A DNA stretch of 46,529 nt from Sphingopyxis sp. (GCA_016463225.1 JAEMRT010000031.1:2098-48626), one strand, 5' to 3'; shown: positions 16,573 through 25,549, counted from the stretch's first letter. Translations and numbers: made by a program. The notes: a model not told the origin generated them from the sequence alone.

Positions 16573-18180
16573 ATGACCGATCGCCGCGATATACTGAAAC
16601 TGGCCGGGACGGGTCTGGCCGGTGCGATGGTCGGCGGGTTTGGGCTAGCGGGCGTCGCGGTGGCGCAACCGAAGCCGGTCGCCGCCTTACCGGCTTGGGC
16701 AAAGGGCTTCGACGGCCAGCGCAAGGCCGATCTGGGCGACGGGCGCTTCCTCAATCCGGTCATGGCCGGCGACCACCCCGATCCCTCGATCCTGAAGGAC
16801 GGCGCCGATTATTACATGACTTTCTCGACCTTTGACTCCTATCCGGGGCTGGTCATCTGGCATTCGCGCGACCTGGTGAACTGGCGGCCGATCGGCCCCG
16901 CGCTCACCCGTAATATCGGGTCGGTGTGGGCGCCCGAGCTATGCAAGCATGGCGGCCGCTACTTCCTTTACATCCCGACCAAAGGCCCGAACACGAGCTG
17001 GGTGATCTGGGCCGACAAGATCGAGGGACCGTGGAGCGACCCCGTCGACCTGAACCTCCCCAACCATATCGATCCCGGCCATGCGGTCGGCGAGGACGGG
17101 TCGCGCTGGCTGTTCCTGTCAGGCGGCGACCGGGTGCGGCTGTCCGACGACGGGCTCAGCCGTATCGGCGAACCCGAGCATGTCTATGACCCGTGGCGCT
17201 ACCCGTCCGACTGGGTGGTCGAGGGCTTTGCGCCCGAAGGCCCGAAGATCACGAGGCATGGTGGCTACTACTATATGATTACCGCGGTCGGCGGCACCGC
17301 AGGGCCGCCAACCGGCCATATGGTGATCGCCGCGCGATCGAAATCAATCCACGGACCGTGGGAGAATTGCCCCGCCAACCCGCTCGTCCGCACCACATCG
17401 GCGGCCGAAAAATGGTGGTCACGCGGCCATGCGACGTTGGTCGAGGGCCCGGCGGGCGACTGGTGGAGCGTCTATCACGGGTTTGAGAATGGCTATTGGA
17501 CGCTCGGTCGTCAGGCGCTGCTCGATCCGATCGCATGGACCGACGACGGTTGGTTCCGGATGACCGGCGGCGACCTGTCGCAGCCGATCGCCAAGCCGAA
17601 GGGCGGCGTGGCGGGGCCGCATGGCATGGCGCTCTCGGACGATTTCAGCGCGCTGGCGCTCGGCGCCAAATGGAATTTCTTTAAACCCGCGCCCGATGAG
17701 CGCAGCCGCGCGCGGGTCGAGGATGGCGCGCTGGTGCTGAAGGCGCGCGGCAAGGCGCCGGTCGATTCGTCGCCCTTGCTGTTGATCGCGGGCGATCAGG
17801 CGTATCGCTTCGAATGCGATATCGAGATTGCGCCCGGCGGCACCGCGGGACTGATCCTCTTCTACGACGACCGGCTCTATTGCGGGCTCGGTTTCGACGG
17901 CGAGCGTTTCGTCACCCACCAATATGGTATCGAGCGCGCCCGCCCCGCCAACCCGCATGGCAAACAGATGCGGATGCGCGTCACCAACGACCGGCATATC
18001 ATTACCTATGACACCAGCGGCGACGGTGGGAAGACATGGGTCAGGTTCGATCGCGGCATGGAGGTGTCGGGGTATCACCACAATGTCCGCGGCGGCTTCC
18101 TGATGCTGCGCCCCGGCCTCTACTCGGCGGGAGAAGGCGAGGCGCGCCTCCGCAATTTCACCTTCCGCGCGCTCGATTAA
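16573..18180 (+). CDS. Tat-exported glycoside hydrolase family 43 enzyme
   Basis: This 535-aa protein starts with a twin-arginine signal (TDRRDILKLAGTGLAGA) and a GH43 five-bladed propeller. The catalytic triad is visible as Asp70 in DHPDPSIL, Asp167 in HIDPGH and Glu222 in GFAPEGPKI. The C-terminal part (from about residue 355) is a beta-sandwich of the type often appended to GH43 beta-xylosidases/arabinofuranosidases. In a pectin locus the likely job is trimming arabinose- or xylose-containing side chains so that pectate lyase can act, but the sugar cannot be fixed from sequence. Its stop codon shares TTAA with the stop of the convergent uxaA gene. Confidence 0.88.
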   Translation: MTDRRDILKLAGTGLAGAMVGGFGLAGVAVAQPKPVAALPAWAKGFDGQRKADLGDGRFLNPVMAGDHPDPSILKDGADYYMTFSTFDSYPGLVIWHSRDLVNWRPIGPALTRNIGSVWAPELCKHGGRYFLYIPTKGPNTSWVIWADKIEGPWSDPVDLNLPNHIDPGHAVGEDGSRWLFLSGGDRVRLSDDGLSRIGEPEHVYDPWRYPSDWVVEGFAPEGPKITRHGGYYYMITAVGGTAGPPTGHMVIAARSKSIHGPWENCPANPLVRTTSAAEKWWSRGHATLVEGPAGDWWSVYHGFENGYWTLGRQALLDPIAWTDDGWFRMTGGDLSQPIAKPKGGVAGPHGMALSDDFSALALGAKWNFFKPAPDERSRARVEDGALVLKARGKAPVDSSPLLLIAGDQAYRFECDIEIAPGGTAGLILFYDDRLYCGLGFDGERFVTHQYGIERARPANPHGKQMRMRVTNDRHIITYDTSGDGGKTWVRFDRGMEVSGYHHNVRGGFLMLRPGLYSAGEGEARLRNFTFRALD

Positions 18181-19658
18181 AGCGTCACGCCCGATTTCCA
18201 GATCGCGATGTCGCGTTCCTCGTTGACCTCGGCCTTGGTCGGCTTGCCCGACGCGGTGGCGACGATCAGGTCGAGCAGCGCATCCGCGGCAATTTCGAAG
18301 CCATCGTCGATCACCATCCCGGCATCGAAGTCGATCCACCCCGTCTTGCGCGCGGCAAGCTCGCTGTTCGAGGCAATTTTCAGCGTCGGGGCCGGAAAGC
18401 CGAGCGGGGTGCCGCGACCGGTGGTGAACAGGATCACCGTCGCGCCCGCGGCGGTGAGCGCGGTCGACGACACTGCGTCGTTGCCCGGCGCCTCGAGCAG
18501 GGTGAGCCCGGGCAGCGTCGCTTCGCCGCCATAAAGCTGGACATCGACCAGCGGAACCTGTCCGCCCTTCTGCACCGCACCGAGCGATTTTTCCTCGAGC
18601 GTGGTGATCCCGCCCGCGATATTGCCGGGCGAGGGGTTCTCGCTCACCGGTTCGCCGTTGCGGGTAAAATACTCCTTGAAATCCTGCACCAGCAGCGCGG
18701 TCCGGTCGAAGATTTCGCGCGACACGGCGCGGTCCATCAGCAGCTGTTCGGCGCCGAAAATTTCGGGAATTTCGGTCAGGATCACCTTGCCGCCCGCCGC
18801 CGCCACCGCATCGGCCATCCGCCCGACCAGCGGGTTGGCGGTGAGCCCCGACAATCCGTCCGACCCACCACATTTGACCCCGAGCACGAGCGCCGACAGC
18901 GGTGCGGCGGAGCGCGGGGTGTCGGCGCAAGCCTCGACCAACTCGTCCACCAGCGACAGACAGGCCGCCTCGTCATCCTCGACCGCCTGCGCCGATAGGG
19001 TGCGAATCTGGCCACGGCGACCCTCGGGGATAGTGTCAAGCAATGCGGTGAGCTGGTTGCTCTCACAGCCCAGCCCGACGATCAGCACCCCGCCCGCGTT
19101 CGGATGCTGCGCCAGCGCTGCGAGCAGCCCACGCGTGTGGCCCAGATCGTCGCCGAGCTGCGAGCAGCCGAACGGGTGCTTGAACGCGTGGATGCCATCG
19201 ACGCGCCCGGCATGGCGGACGCCCGCGATTCGCGCGACGCGCGCCGCCAGATTGCCGACGCAGCCGACCGTCGGCAGGATCCAGATTTCGTTGCGCGTAC
19301 CCACACGCCCGTCGGCGCGGGCATAGCCCATGAAGTGGTGCTGGGGCTGCGCGGGCCGGGGATCGGCGGCGGACGGTGCATAGAGATACTCGTCGCTTCC
19401 CGTCAGTGCGGTCGCCAGATTGTGGCTATGGACATGCGCACCCGCGGCAATGTCGGCGGTCGCGATGCCGATCGGAAAGCCATATTTGATCACACTGGTC
19501 CCGCGCGCGATTGGGGCCAGCGCCAGCTTGTGGCCGGGCGCGATCGGCTCGGTAACGGTCAGGCGCTGCGAGCCGACGGCCACCGCACTGCCAGCGGCCA
19601 AGTCGGCTAGAGCAGTGGCGACGTTGTCGGCCGCATGGATTCGGATTGCATCGGTCAT
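18177..19658 (-). CDS. uxaA: Altronate dehydratase (UxaA)
   Basis: This 493-aa enzyme dehydrates D-altronate to 2-keto-3-deoxygluconate, the last step of galacturonate breakdown before the kinase. The frame remains open much further upstream, but the protein with homology begins at the ATG at 19658 (MTDAIRIHAADNV). It has an N-terminal SAF-type domain (about residues 1-95, with AAGAHVHSHNL) and a large C-terminal domain with the conserved GTRNEIWILPTVGCVGN, GCSQLGDD and LGVKCGGSDGLSG motifs. It is transcribed away from the hydratase-transporter-uxaC-reductase operon, and both share the perfect ACCGGT palindrome at 19782. Confidence 0.93.
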   Translation of the reverse strand: MTDAIRIHAADNVATALADLAAGSAVAVGSQRLTVTEPIAPGHKLALAPIARGTSVIKYGFPIGIATADIAAGAHVHSHNLATALTGSDEYLYAPSAADPRPAQPQHHFMGYARADGRVGTRNEIWILPTVGCVGNLAARVARIAGVRHAGRVDGIHAFKHPFGCSQLGDDLGHTRGLLAALAQHPNAGGVLIVGLGCESNQLTALLDTIPEGRRGQIRTLSAQAVEDDEAACLSLVDELVEACADTPRSAAPLSALVLGVKCGGSDGLSGLTANPLVGRMADAVAAAGGKVILTEIPEIFGAEQLLMDRAVSREIFDRTALLVQDFKEYFTRNGEPVSENPSPGNIAGGITTLEEKSLGAVQKGGQVPLVDVQLYGGEATLPGLTLLEAPGNDAVSSTALTAAGATVILFTTGRGTPLGFPAPTLKIASNSELAARKTGWIDFDAGMVIDDGFEIAADALLDLIVATASGKPTKAEVNEERDIAIWKSGVTL

Positions 19659-19780
19659 CTGCCGTTTTCCACCCTCGTTCGTCGCGCCATATTCGCTGCG
19701 TCTTTCGCGCGACCCGCATGCGGGTCGGCTGCCGCCAAAAGCCGTCATTTTCTCATCGCCGCCAGCTATTCGCTTGCTTT

Positions 19781-19793
19781 TGACACCGGTGTC
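19781..19793. promoter_or_regulatory. Putative LacI-type operator, site 5 (perfect palindrome)
   Basis: GACACCGGTGTC (19782-19793) is a perfect 12-bp palindrome and the best copy of the locus-wide motif. It lies in the divergent gap between uxaA (start 19658) and the hydratase gene (start 19830), and the overlapping TTGACA at 19780-19785 could be a -35 box for the plus-strand operon. The rest of the gap shows nothing else I recognise. Confidence 0.7.
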
Positions 19794-19829
19794 TCTTAGA
19801 CGGTTTCGCGGAAGAGGGAAATCACAAAG

Positions 19830-20606
19830 ATGCTGGCAACCCCTGAACAAGAAACGATCGCCCGCGCCTTTCTGGCCGCGCGCGCCGAAAAGACACCGCT
19901 TACCTTGTACCCCGGCGCGATGCCGCAGACGATGGCCGACGCTTATGCGATCCAGAGCGCGGCGATCGACTTCGACGGTCGGCGGATTGGCGGCTGGAAG
20001 GTCGGGCGGATCGCCCCCGACCTCGTCGAACGCTATGGCGGCGAGCGCATCGCCGGGCCGATTTTTGCCGACGAGATTGCCGCCGACGGCGCGGCGATGC
20101 CTGTCTATGCCGACGGCTTTGCAGCGGCCGAGGCCGAAGTGCTGCTGTGCCTGGGCGAGGTCGGCGACCACGACCATGACATTGAATCGGTGCGTGATTG
20201 TATCACCGACGTCCGCACCGGGATCGAGATCGCCAGCTCGCCCTTTCCCGACATCAACCGCCACGGCCCCGCGGTCACCGCGTCGGACTATGGCAACAAT
20301 AAGGGGCTGGTGCTCGGACCGCCGATTCTTGGTTGGCGCGACCGCGATCTGATCACCATGCCCGTCGAAATGACGATCGACGGCGATCCGGTCGGCGCGG
20401 CGACGATGGCAACCATGCTCGACGGGCCGTTCGGGTCGGCATTGTTCCTGATCCGCACCCTGCGCGCGCGCGGCATCGCCATCGCACCCGGCACCTGGGT
20501 GTCGGCGGGGGCGATCACCGGGGTGCATGAAATTGCGGTGGGTCAACGCGCCGAAGCGCTGTTCGACGGAAGAATCCGCGTCGGCTGCGCGATTACCGGC
20601 TACTAA
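19830..20606 (+). CDS. 2-keto-4-pentenoate hydratase/fumarylacetoacetate hydrolase-superfamily protein
   Basis: This 258-aa protein resembles the 2-oxopent-4-enoate hydratase (MhpD) branch of the fumarylacetoacetate hydrolase superfamily: GGWKVGRIAP near residue 55, VRTGIEIASSPF in the middle and SAGAITGVHEIAVGQ near the end. Such enzymes add water to, or cleave, unsaturated 2-keto acids using a divalent metal. It leads the operon hydratase-transporter-uxaC-reductase and shares the locus operator, so its substrate is likely a uronate-derived keto acid. No standard step of the isomerase/reductase/dehydratase pathway requires such an enzyme, so I leave the reaction open (see findings). The family assignment is good, the function unknown. 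Confidence 0.8.
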   Translation: MLATPEQETIARAFLAARAEKTPLTLYPGAMPQTMADAYAIQSAAIDFDGRRIGGWKVGRIAPDLVERYGGERIAGPIFADEIAADGAAMPVYADGFAAAEAEVLLCLGEVGDHDHDIESVRDCITDVRTGIEIASSPFPDINRHGPAVTASDYGNNKGLVLGPPILGWRDRDLITMPVEMTIDGDPVGAATMATMLDGPFGSALFLIRTLRARGIAIAPGTWVSAGAITGVHEIAVGQRAEALFDGRIRVGCAITGY

Positions 20607-20623
20607 AACCATAACGGGAGAGA

Positions 20624-21943
20624 ATGATGGCACAGGCAATCGCGAACGGAGGTGCGGCGTTGCCGGTGCCGCGGGCGGGTCGTTACCGCTGGCTGATCAT
20701 CGCGCTGCTCTTTGCCGCGACAACGGTCAATTATATCGACCGCACAATGCTGGGCCTGCTCGCGCCGGTGCTGGGTGACGAGCTCGGCTGGAACGAGAAT
20801 GACTATGGCAACATCGTCACCGCGTTCCAGGCCGCCTATGCGCTCGGCTTTCTCCTCATGGGCTGGCTGATCGACCGCTTCGGTCCCAAGATCGGTTACT
20901 CGATCGCGATCACCATCTGGACGATCGGCCATGTCGCGCATGGTTTTGCGGGATCGGTCGTCTCGTTCATGGCGGCGCGCGTCATCTTGGGGGTCGGTGA
21001 AGCCGGGCATTTCCCCTCGGTCGTTCGCGCAAGCAGCGAATGGTTTCCGCAAAAGGAACGCTCCTATGCGATCGGCTGGGTCAACAGCGCGACCACCATC
21101 GGGGTGATCCTGACCGCCCCGACGATCTGGCTGTTCATGGTCTGGATGGGCTTCGACTGGCGCCAAACCTTTATCTACAGCGGCGCCTTTGGCGTCGTCC
21201 TGCTGCTGCTGTGGCTCTGGCTCTACAGCAACCCGCGCGAAAGCGGGAAGGTCAGCGAGGCCGAGCTCGCGTGGATCGAACATGACCCGCCCGAACAGGT
21301 CGAGCGGCTCGGCTGGTCCAAAATCGTCACCAAGCGCGAAGCCTGGGCGTTTGCAATCGCCAAATTCCTGACCGACCCGGTGTGGTTCCTGATGCTGTTT
21401 TGGCTGCCCAAATATTTCGCTTCGACCTATGACGTCGATCTCAAGATCGTGCTGCTCCCGATGATCATCATGTACCTGCTCTCCGACGTCGGCAGCATCG
21501 TCGGTGGCTGGACCTCGTCAAAGCTGATCCAGAGCGGCCACAGCGTCAATTTCGCGCGCAAGATCACGATGCTCGGCGCAGGCTGCTGCGTTCTGCCGTT
21601 GCTGTTCGTAACAGGCCTCGAAAATATGTGGCTCGCGGTGGTGCTGATCGGCATCGCGCTCGCCGGGCATCAAGCCTTCTCGTCGACGATCCTGTCGATT
21701 CCGCCCGACATGTTCCCGAAACGCGCGGTCGGATCGGTGATCGGGCTGGGCGGGTTCATGGGCGGCGTTGGCGGCATGATCATGGCGAAGTCGACCGGGT
21801 TGGTGCTCGACGCGACCGGCGGCAATTACACGCTGATCTTTGCCGCCTGTACGACGGTCTATTTCCTCGCGGTGCTCGCGGTGCATCTGCTCAGCCCGAA
21901 ACTGGCGCCGGTTCGGGTCGAAAGCGCGACCGCGCCCGCATGA
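20624..21943 (+). CDS. MFS hexuronate/anion:cation symporter (ExuT-like)
   Basis: This 439-aa inner-membrane transporter belongs to the anion:cation symporter branch of the major facilitator superfamily. Twelve hydrophobic segments are readable. The first carries the family pattern RYRWLIIALLFAATTVNYIDR, followed by the loop motif GWLIDRFGPKIGY and the GVGEAGHFPSVVRASSEWF stretch typical of ExuT/GudP proteins. It would carry monomeric galacturonate or glucuronate into the cytoplasm. A tandem ATGATG makes the start 20624 or 20627; GGGAGAG precedes. Its stop overlaps the uxaC start as ATGA, linking import to the first catabolic enzyme. Confidence 0.9.
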   Translation: MMAQAIANGGAALPVPRAGRYRWLIIALLFAATTVNYIDRTMLGLLAPVLGDELGWNENDYGNIVTAFQAAYALGFLLMGWLIDRFGPKIGYSIAITIWTIGHVAHGFAGSVVSFMAARVILGVGEAGHFPSVVRASSEWFPQKERSYAIGWVNSATTIGVILTAPTIWLFMVWMGFDWRQTFIYSGAFGVVLLLLWLWLYSNPRESGKVSEAELAWIEHDPPEQVERLGWSKIVTKREAWAFAIAKFLTDPVWFLMLFWLPKYFASTYDVDLKIVLLPMIIMYLLSDVGSIVGGWTSSKLIQSGHSVNFARKITMLGAGCCVLPLLFVTGLENMWLAVVLIGIALAGHQAFSSTILSIPPDMFPKRAVGSVIGLGGFMGGVGGMIMAKSTGLVLDATGGNYTLIFAACTTVYFLAVLAVHLLSPKLAPVRVESATAPA

Positions 21944-23352
21944 CCCGTCCGATGATCCTGCATCCCGACCGGCTGTTTCCATCCGATCCGGGGCAGCGCG
22001 CCATTGCACGGCGGCTTTATGCTGCGGTTGCCGATTTGCCGATCATCAGCCCGCACGGGCATACCGATCCGGCGTGGTTTGCGGGCAATGCGCCGTTCGG
22101 CAACGCGGCCGAGCTGCTGCTCCACCCCGACCATTATGTGTTCCGGATGCTCTATTCGCAGGGGGTGTCGCTCGATGCGCTCGGCATCCGCAACCCGGAT
22201 GCCGATCCGCGCGAGAGCTGGCGCCTGTTCGCGCAGAATTACCATCTCTTCCGTGGCACCCCGTCGCGGATGTGGATGGACTGGGTGTTTGCCGAAGCGT
22301 TCGGGATCGACGTGCAGTTCGAAGCGGCGACAGCGGACCTCTATTACGACCGCATCACCGCAGCGCTGGCGACCGACGCCTTCCGCCCGCGCGCCTTGTT
22401 CGATCGCTTCGGGATCGAGGTGATCGCAACGACCGAAAGCCCGCTCGACAGCCTGGAGCACCACGCTGCGATCCGCGCTGCGAACGATAGCGGCGAATGG
22501 GGCGGGCGGGTGATCACCGCCTATCGTCCCGACCCCGTCGTCGATCCCGAATTCGAAGGCTTCTACGCCAATCTCGCGCGCTTTTCCGACCTGTCGGGCG
22601 AGGATGCCTATAGCTATGCCGGCTATCTCGCCGCGCACCGCAACCGCCGCGCGTTTTTCGCCAGCATGGGCGCGACCTCGACCGATCATGGCCACCCGAC
22701 CGCCGCGACCGCGGACCTGTCGAAGACCGAAGCCGAGGCGTTGTTCGCGCGCGTTACGCGCGGCGAGGTGAGCGCCGTCGATGCCGAACGCTTCCGCGCC
22801 CATATGCTGACGGTGATGGCGGGGATGAGCCTTGACGACGGGCTGGTGATGCAGATCCATCCCGGCGCGTTGCGCAACCATAACCCTTGGTTGTTCGACC
22901 ATTATGGCCGCGACAAGGGCGCCGATATTCCTACCGCGACCGACTATGTCCATGCGCTGCGCCCGCTGCTCGGCAAATATGGCAATGAGGCCGGGCTGAC
23001 GATCATCCTCTTCACGCTCGACGAGACCAGCTATGCGCGCGAACTCTCGCCACTCGCCGGGCATTATCCCGCGCTCAAGCTCGGCCCCGCCTGGTGGTTC
23101 CACGACAGTCCCGAAGGCATGCGCCGGTTCCGGAACCAGATGACCGAGACCGCGGGCTTCTACAACACGGTCGGCTTCAACGACGACACGCGCGCCTTCC
23201 TGTCGATCCCGGCGCGTCACGACGTCGCCCGCCGCATCGACTGCGGCTTTTTGGCGCAGCTCGTTGCCGAACACCGGATGGAGGAATGGGAGGCGGCCGA
23301 GCTGGCCGCTGACCTCAGCTACAATCTCGCCAAGACGGCCTACAAACTGTGA
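21940..23352 (+). CDS. uxaC: Glucuronate/galacturonate isomerase (UxaC)
   Basis: This 470-aa enzyme converts D-galacturonate to D-tagaturonate and D-glucuronate to D-fructuronate. Length is normal for the family. The start ATG at 21940 overlaps the transporter stop; the reading frame further upstream lies inside the transporter gene and is discarded. The amidohydrolase-fold metal ligands His39 and His41 are in ISPHGHTDPAWF, and the typical segments GATSTDHGHPT, LVMQIHPGALRNHN and GPAWWFHDSPEGMRRFR follow. The stop overlaps the next gene's GTG as GTGA. Confidence 0.95.
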   Translation: MTRPMILHPDRLFPSDPGQRAIARRLYAAVADLPIISPHGHTDPAWFAGNAPFGNAAELLLHPDHYVFRMLYSQGVSLDALGIRNPDADPRESWRLFAQNYHLFRGTPSRMWMDWVFAEAFGIDVQFEAATADLYYDRITAALATDAFRPRALFDRFGIEVIATTESPLDSLEHHAAIRAANDSGEWGGRVITAYRPDPVVDPEFEGFYANLARFSDLSGEDAYSYAGYLAAHRNRRAFFASMGATSTDHGHPTAATADLSKTEAEALFARVTRGEVSAVDAERFRAHMLTVMAGMSLDDGLVMQIHPGALRNHNPWLFDHYGRDKGADIPTATDYVHALRPLLGKYGNEAGLTIILFTLDETSYARELSPLAGHYPALKLGPAWWFHDSPEGMRRFRNQMTETAGFYNTVGFNDDTRAFLSIPARHDVARRIDCGFLAQLVAEHRMEEWEAAELAADLSYNLAKTAYKL

Positions 23353-24668
23353 GGCTTGGTCCCGACACGTCGTTCCCGGCGTCGGTGCAGGGGCCGGGCT
23401 ACGACCGCACCGCCCAGGCCGCCGGGATCGTCCATATCGGCATCGGCGCCTTCCACCGCGCGCATCAGGCGGTGTACACCGACGATGCGATGAACGCGGG
23501 CGACCGCGATTGGGGCATCATCGGTGTGTCGCTGCGCTCGGGCGATGTTGCAGAACAGCTCAATCTACAGGAGGGGCTTTACACGGTCAGCACCCGCAGC
23601 GCGGCGGGAACCGATCTGCGTCTCATCGGCGCGGTGCAGCGGGTGCTGGTCGCGGCGGATGATCCGCAGGCCGTGATCGATGCGATCGCCGCGCCGACGA
23701 CGCATATCGTCAGCTTCACGGTGACCGAGAAGGGCTATTTGCGCGGACCCGACGGCGCGCTCGATCTTGCCGCCGCCAAGGGACCGTCGAGCCTCTACCG
23801 CTTCGTCGCTGCCGGCCTCGTGGCGCGCCACGCGGCGGGATTGCCCGGCCTGACCCTGCTCAGCTGCGACAATCTGGCGGGCAACGGCGCGGCGCTGAAG
23901 GCGCTGATGCGGCAATATCTCGCCGCCGGGCACCCCGACCTTGTGGACTGGTTCGATACCGAATGCCGCTGCCCCGCGACGATGATCGATCGCATCGTTC
24001 CCGCGACCACCGAGGCGGACCGCGTTGCTGTCGAAGTCGAACTAGGCGTGCGCGACGAGGGGGCCGTTGTCACCGAAGCTTTCAGCCAATGGGTGATTGA
24101 GGATGATTTCGCCGGCCCGCGCCCGCGCTGGGAAAAGGTCGGCGCGCAGCTCGTCGCCGATGTCGCGCCCTATGAAACAGCGAAGCTGCGGATGCTCAAC
24201 GGTGCCCATTCGGCGCTCGCCTATATCGGCCTTGGGCGCGGGCATGACTATGTCCATCAGGCGATTGCCGATACGGCGATCCGGCCGGTAATCGAGCGGC
24301 TGATGCTGCGCGGAGCGGCGCCGACGATCGATGCCGCGTCGGGGCAGGATCTGGGCGCTTATGCCGAAGCCTTGCTCGACCGCTTCGCCAACCCCGCGCT
24401 CGACCACCGGCTGATCCAGATCGCGATGGACGGCAGCCAGAAGATTCCGCAGCGCTGGCTGGAAACGCTGGCATGGCATCAGACGCGGGGAGAGCGGTGT
24501 CCGTCGATCGAAGCGGCGATTGCGGCGTGGATTGCATTTTTGCGCAGCGATCATCCGGTCGATGATCCGCTGGCTGATCGTCTGCGCGAAGCCGCGGCAG
24601 CGCAGGATGCGATGGAGCGCATGTTCGGCGACGGCGGGCTGATAGCTTCCGAATGGCGTCCGGCCTAA
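23349..24668 (+). CDS. Mannitol dehydrogenase-family uronate reductase (UxuB-like)
   Basis: This 439-aa NAD-dependent reductase belongs to the polyol-specific long-chain dehydrogenase family. It looks like fructuronate reductase UxuB in IVHIGIGAFHRAHQAVYTDD, SFTVTEKGYLRG, LLSCDNLAGNG, FSQWVIEDDF and IAMDGSQKIPQRWLE. A GTG at 23349 overlapping the uxaC stop is the start. UxuB makes mannonate, but the dehydratase in this locus is UxaA, which needs altronate; no UxaB or UxuA is present in the window. I infer that this enzyme reduces tagaturonate, or both ketouronates, but this is not shown by sequence. It overlaps the convergent LysR gene by four bases. Confidence 0.88.
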   Translation: MRLGPDTSFPASVQGPGYDRTAQAAGIVHIGIGAFHRAHQAVYTDDAMNAGDRDWGIIGVSLRSGDVAEQLNLQEGLYTVSTRSAAGTDLRLIGAVQRVLVAADDPQAVIDAIAAPTTHIVSFTVTEKGYLRGPDGALDLAAAKGPSSLYRFVAAGLVARHAAGLPGLTLLSCDNLAGNGAALKALMRQYLAAGHPDLVDWFDTECRCPATMIDRIVPATTEADRVAVEVELGVRDEGAVVTEAFSQWVIEDDFAGPRPRWEKVGAQLVADVAPYETAKLRMLNGAHSALAYIGLGRGHDYVHQAIADTAIRPVIERLMLRGAAPTIDAASGQDLGAYAEALLDRFANPALDHRLIQIAMDGSQKIPQRWLETLAWHQTRGERCPSIEAAIAAWIAFLRSDHPVDDPLADRLREAAAAQDAMERMFGDGGLIASEWRPA

Positions 24669-25549
24669 CCCGGCAACAGCAACCCCCGGCTCTCGCGCAC
24701 CTCGGCATCCAGCCAGTCGATAAACGCCCGGATCCGCGGCTGCGGCGCGACGTCGCGGTGGAGCGCGAGCCAGAAACTGCGGCCGATGACCTGCTCGGGC
24801 CGCACCCGCACCAGCGCCGGGTCACCCGCCGCAAGGAAGCACGGCAGCACGCCGACCCCCGCGCCGCCCGCGATCATCCGCCGCTGCGCCAAAATGCTCG
24901 ACGACCGGATCGTCGCGCGCAGCCCCGGCTCGATCTCGCCCAGATAGTCGAGTTCGGGCGCGTAGAGGATGTCGGGGATATAGCCGATCACCGGCATGCC
25001 CGCGCGCGACAGCGGCATGGCCGCCACCGCGTCCTGCCAGTCGCGGCGGTCGGCGGGCGCATAGAGACCGAGGCTATAGTCCGACAGCTTGCGCGTGATC
25101 AGCGGGCCTTTGCGCGGCCGCGCCAGCAGCACCGCCATGTCGGCCTCGCGCCGCGACGGGTTCAAAAAGCCCGATGAGGCAACCAGATCGATTTCGAGTT
25201 CGGGGTGGGCGGTGGTGAAACGCGCGAGGCGCGGCGCGATGAAGCTGCCCCCGAACCCCTCCGATACGCTGACCCGCAACTGTCCCGACAATCCCGCGCC
25301 GCTCTCGGCCATATGGATGCGCGCCGCCGCCGCGGCCATCGCTTCGGCATGCGGGACCAGCGCGCGCCCGGCTGCCGTCGGAATGAAACCGCTGGGCGCA
25401 CGCTCGAACAATGTCTGTTGCAACGCGCCTTCCAGTGCGCTCACCCTGCGGCTGACGGTCGTGGCGTCAATGTGCAGCGCCTGCGCGGCGCGCGCGACCG
25501 TCCCCTGTCTGGCGACGGTCAGGAATATTTGCAGGTTATCCCAATCCAT
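24665..25549 (-). CDS. LysR-family transcriptional regulator
   Basis: This 294-aa protein has a winged helix-turn-helix at residues 1-60 (MDWDNLQIFLTVARQGTVAR and IDATTVSRRVSALE) followed by the periplasmic-binding-like co-inducer domain. The start is the ATG at 25549; a longer frame upstream would run through the divergent control region and is rejected. It is transcribed divergently from methylmalonate-semialdehyde dehydrogenase, and the 97-base gap contains three TGCAGGT/ACCTGCA elements, so it probably controls that gene and itself. The co-inducer is unknown; a valine catabolite is a reasonable guess. Confidence 0.92.
   Translation of the reverse strand: MDWDNLQIFLTVARQGTVARAAQALHIDATTVSRRVSALEGALQQTLFERAPSGFIPTAAGRALVPHAEAMAAAAARIHMAESGAGLSGQLRVSVSEGFGGSFIAPRLARFTTAHPELEIDLVASSGFLNPSRREADMAVLLARPRKGPLITRKLSDYSLGLYAPADRRDWQDAVAAMPLSRAGMPVIGYIPDILYAPELDYLGEIEPGLRATIRSSSILAQRRMIAGGAGVGVLPCFLAAGDPALVRVRPEQVIGRSFWLALHRDVAPQPRIRAFIDWLDAEVRESRGLLLPG

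Noticed and set aside
19659..20639. N-terminal extension of the uxaA frame to 820 codons
   Set aside because: It runs antisense through the hydratase gene and the operator region; UxaA homology begins at 19658.
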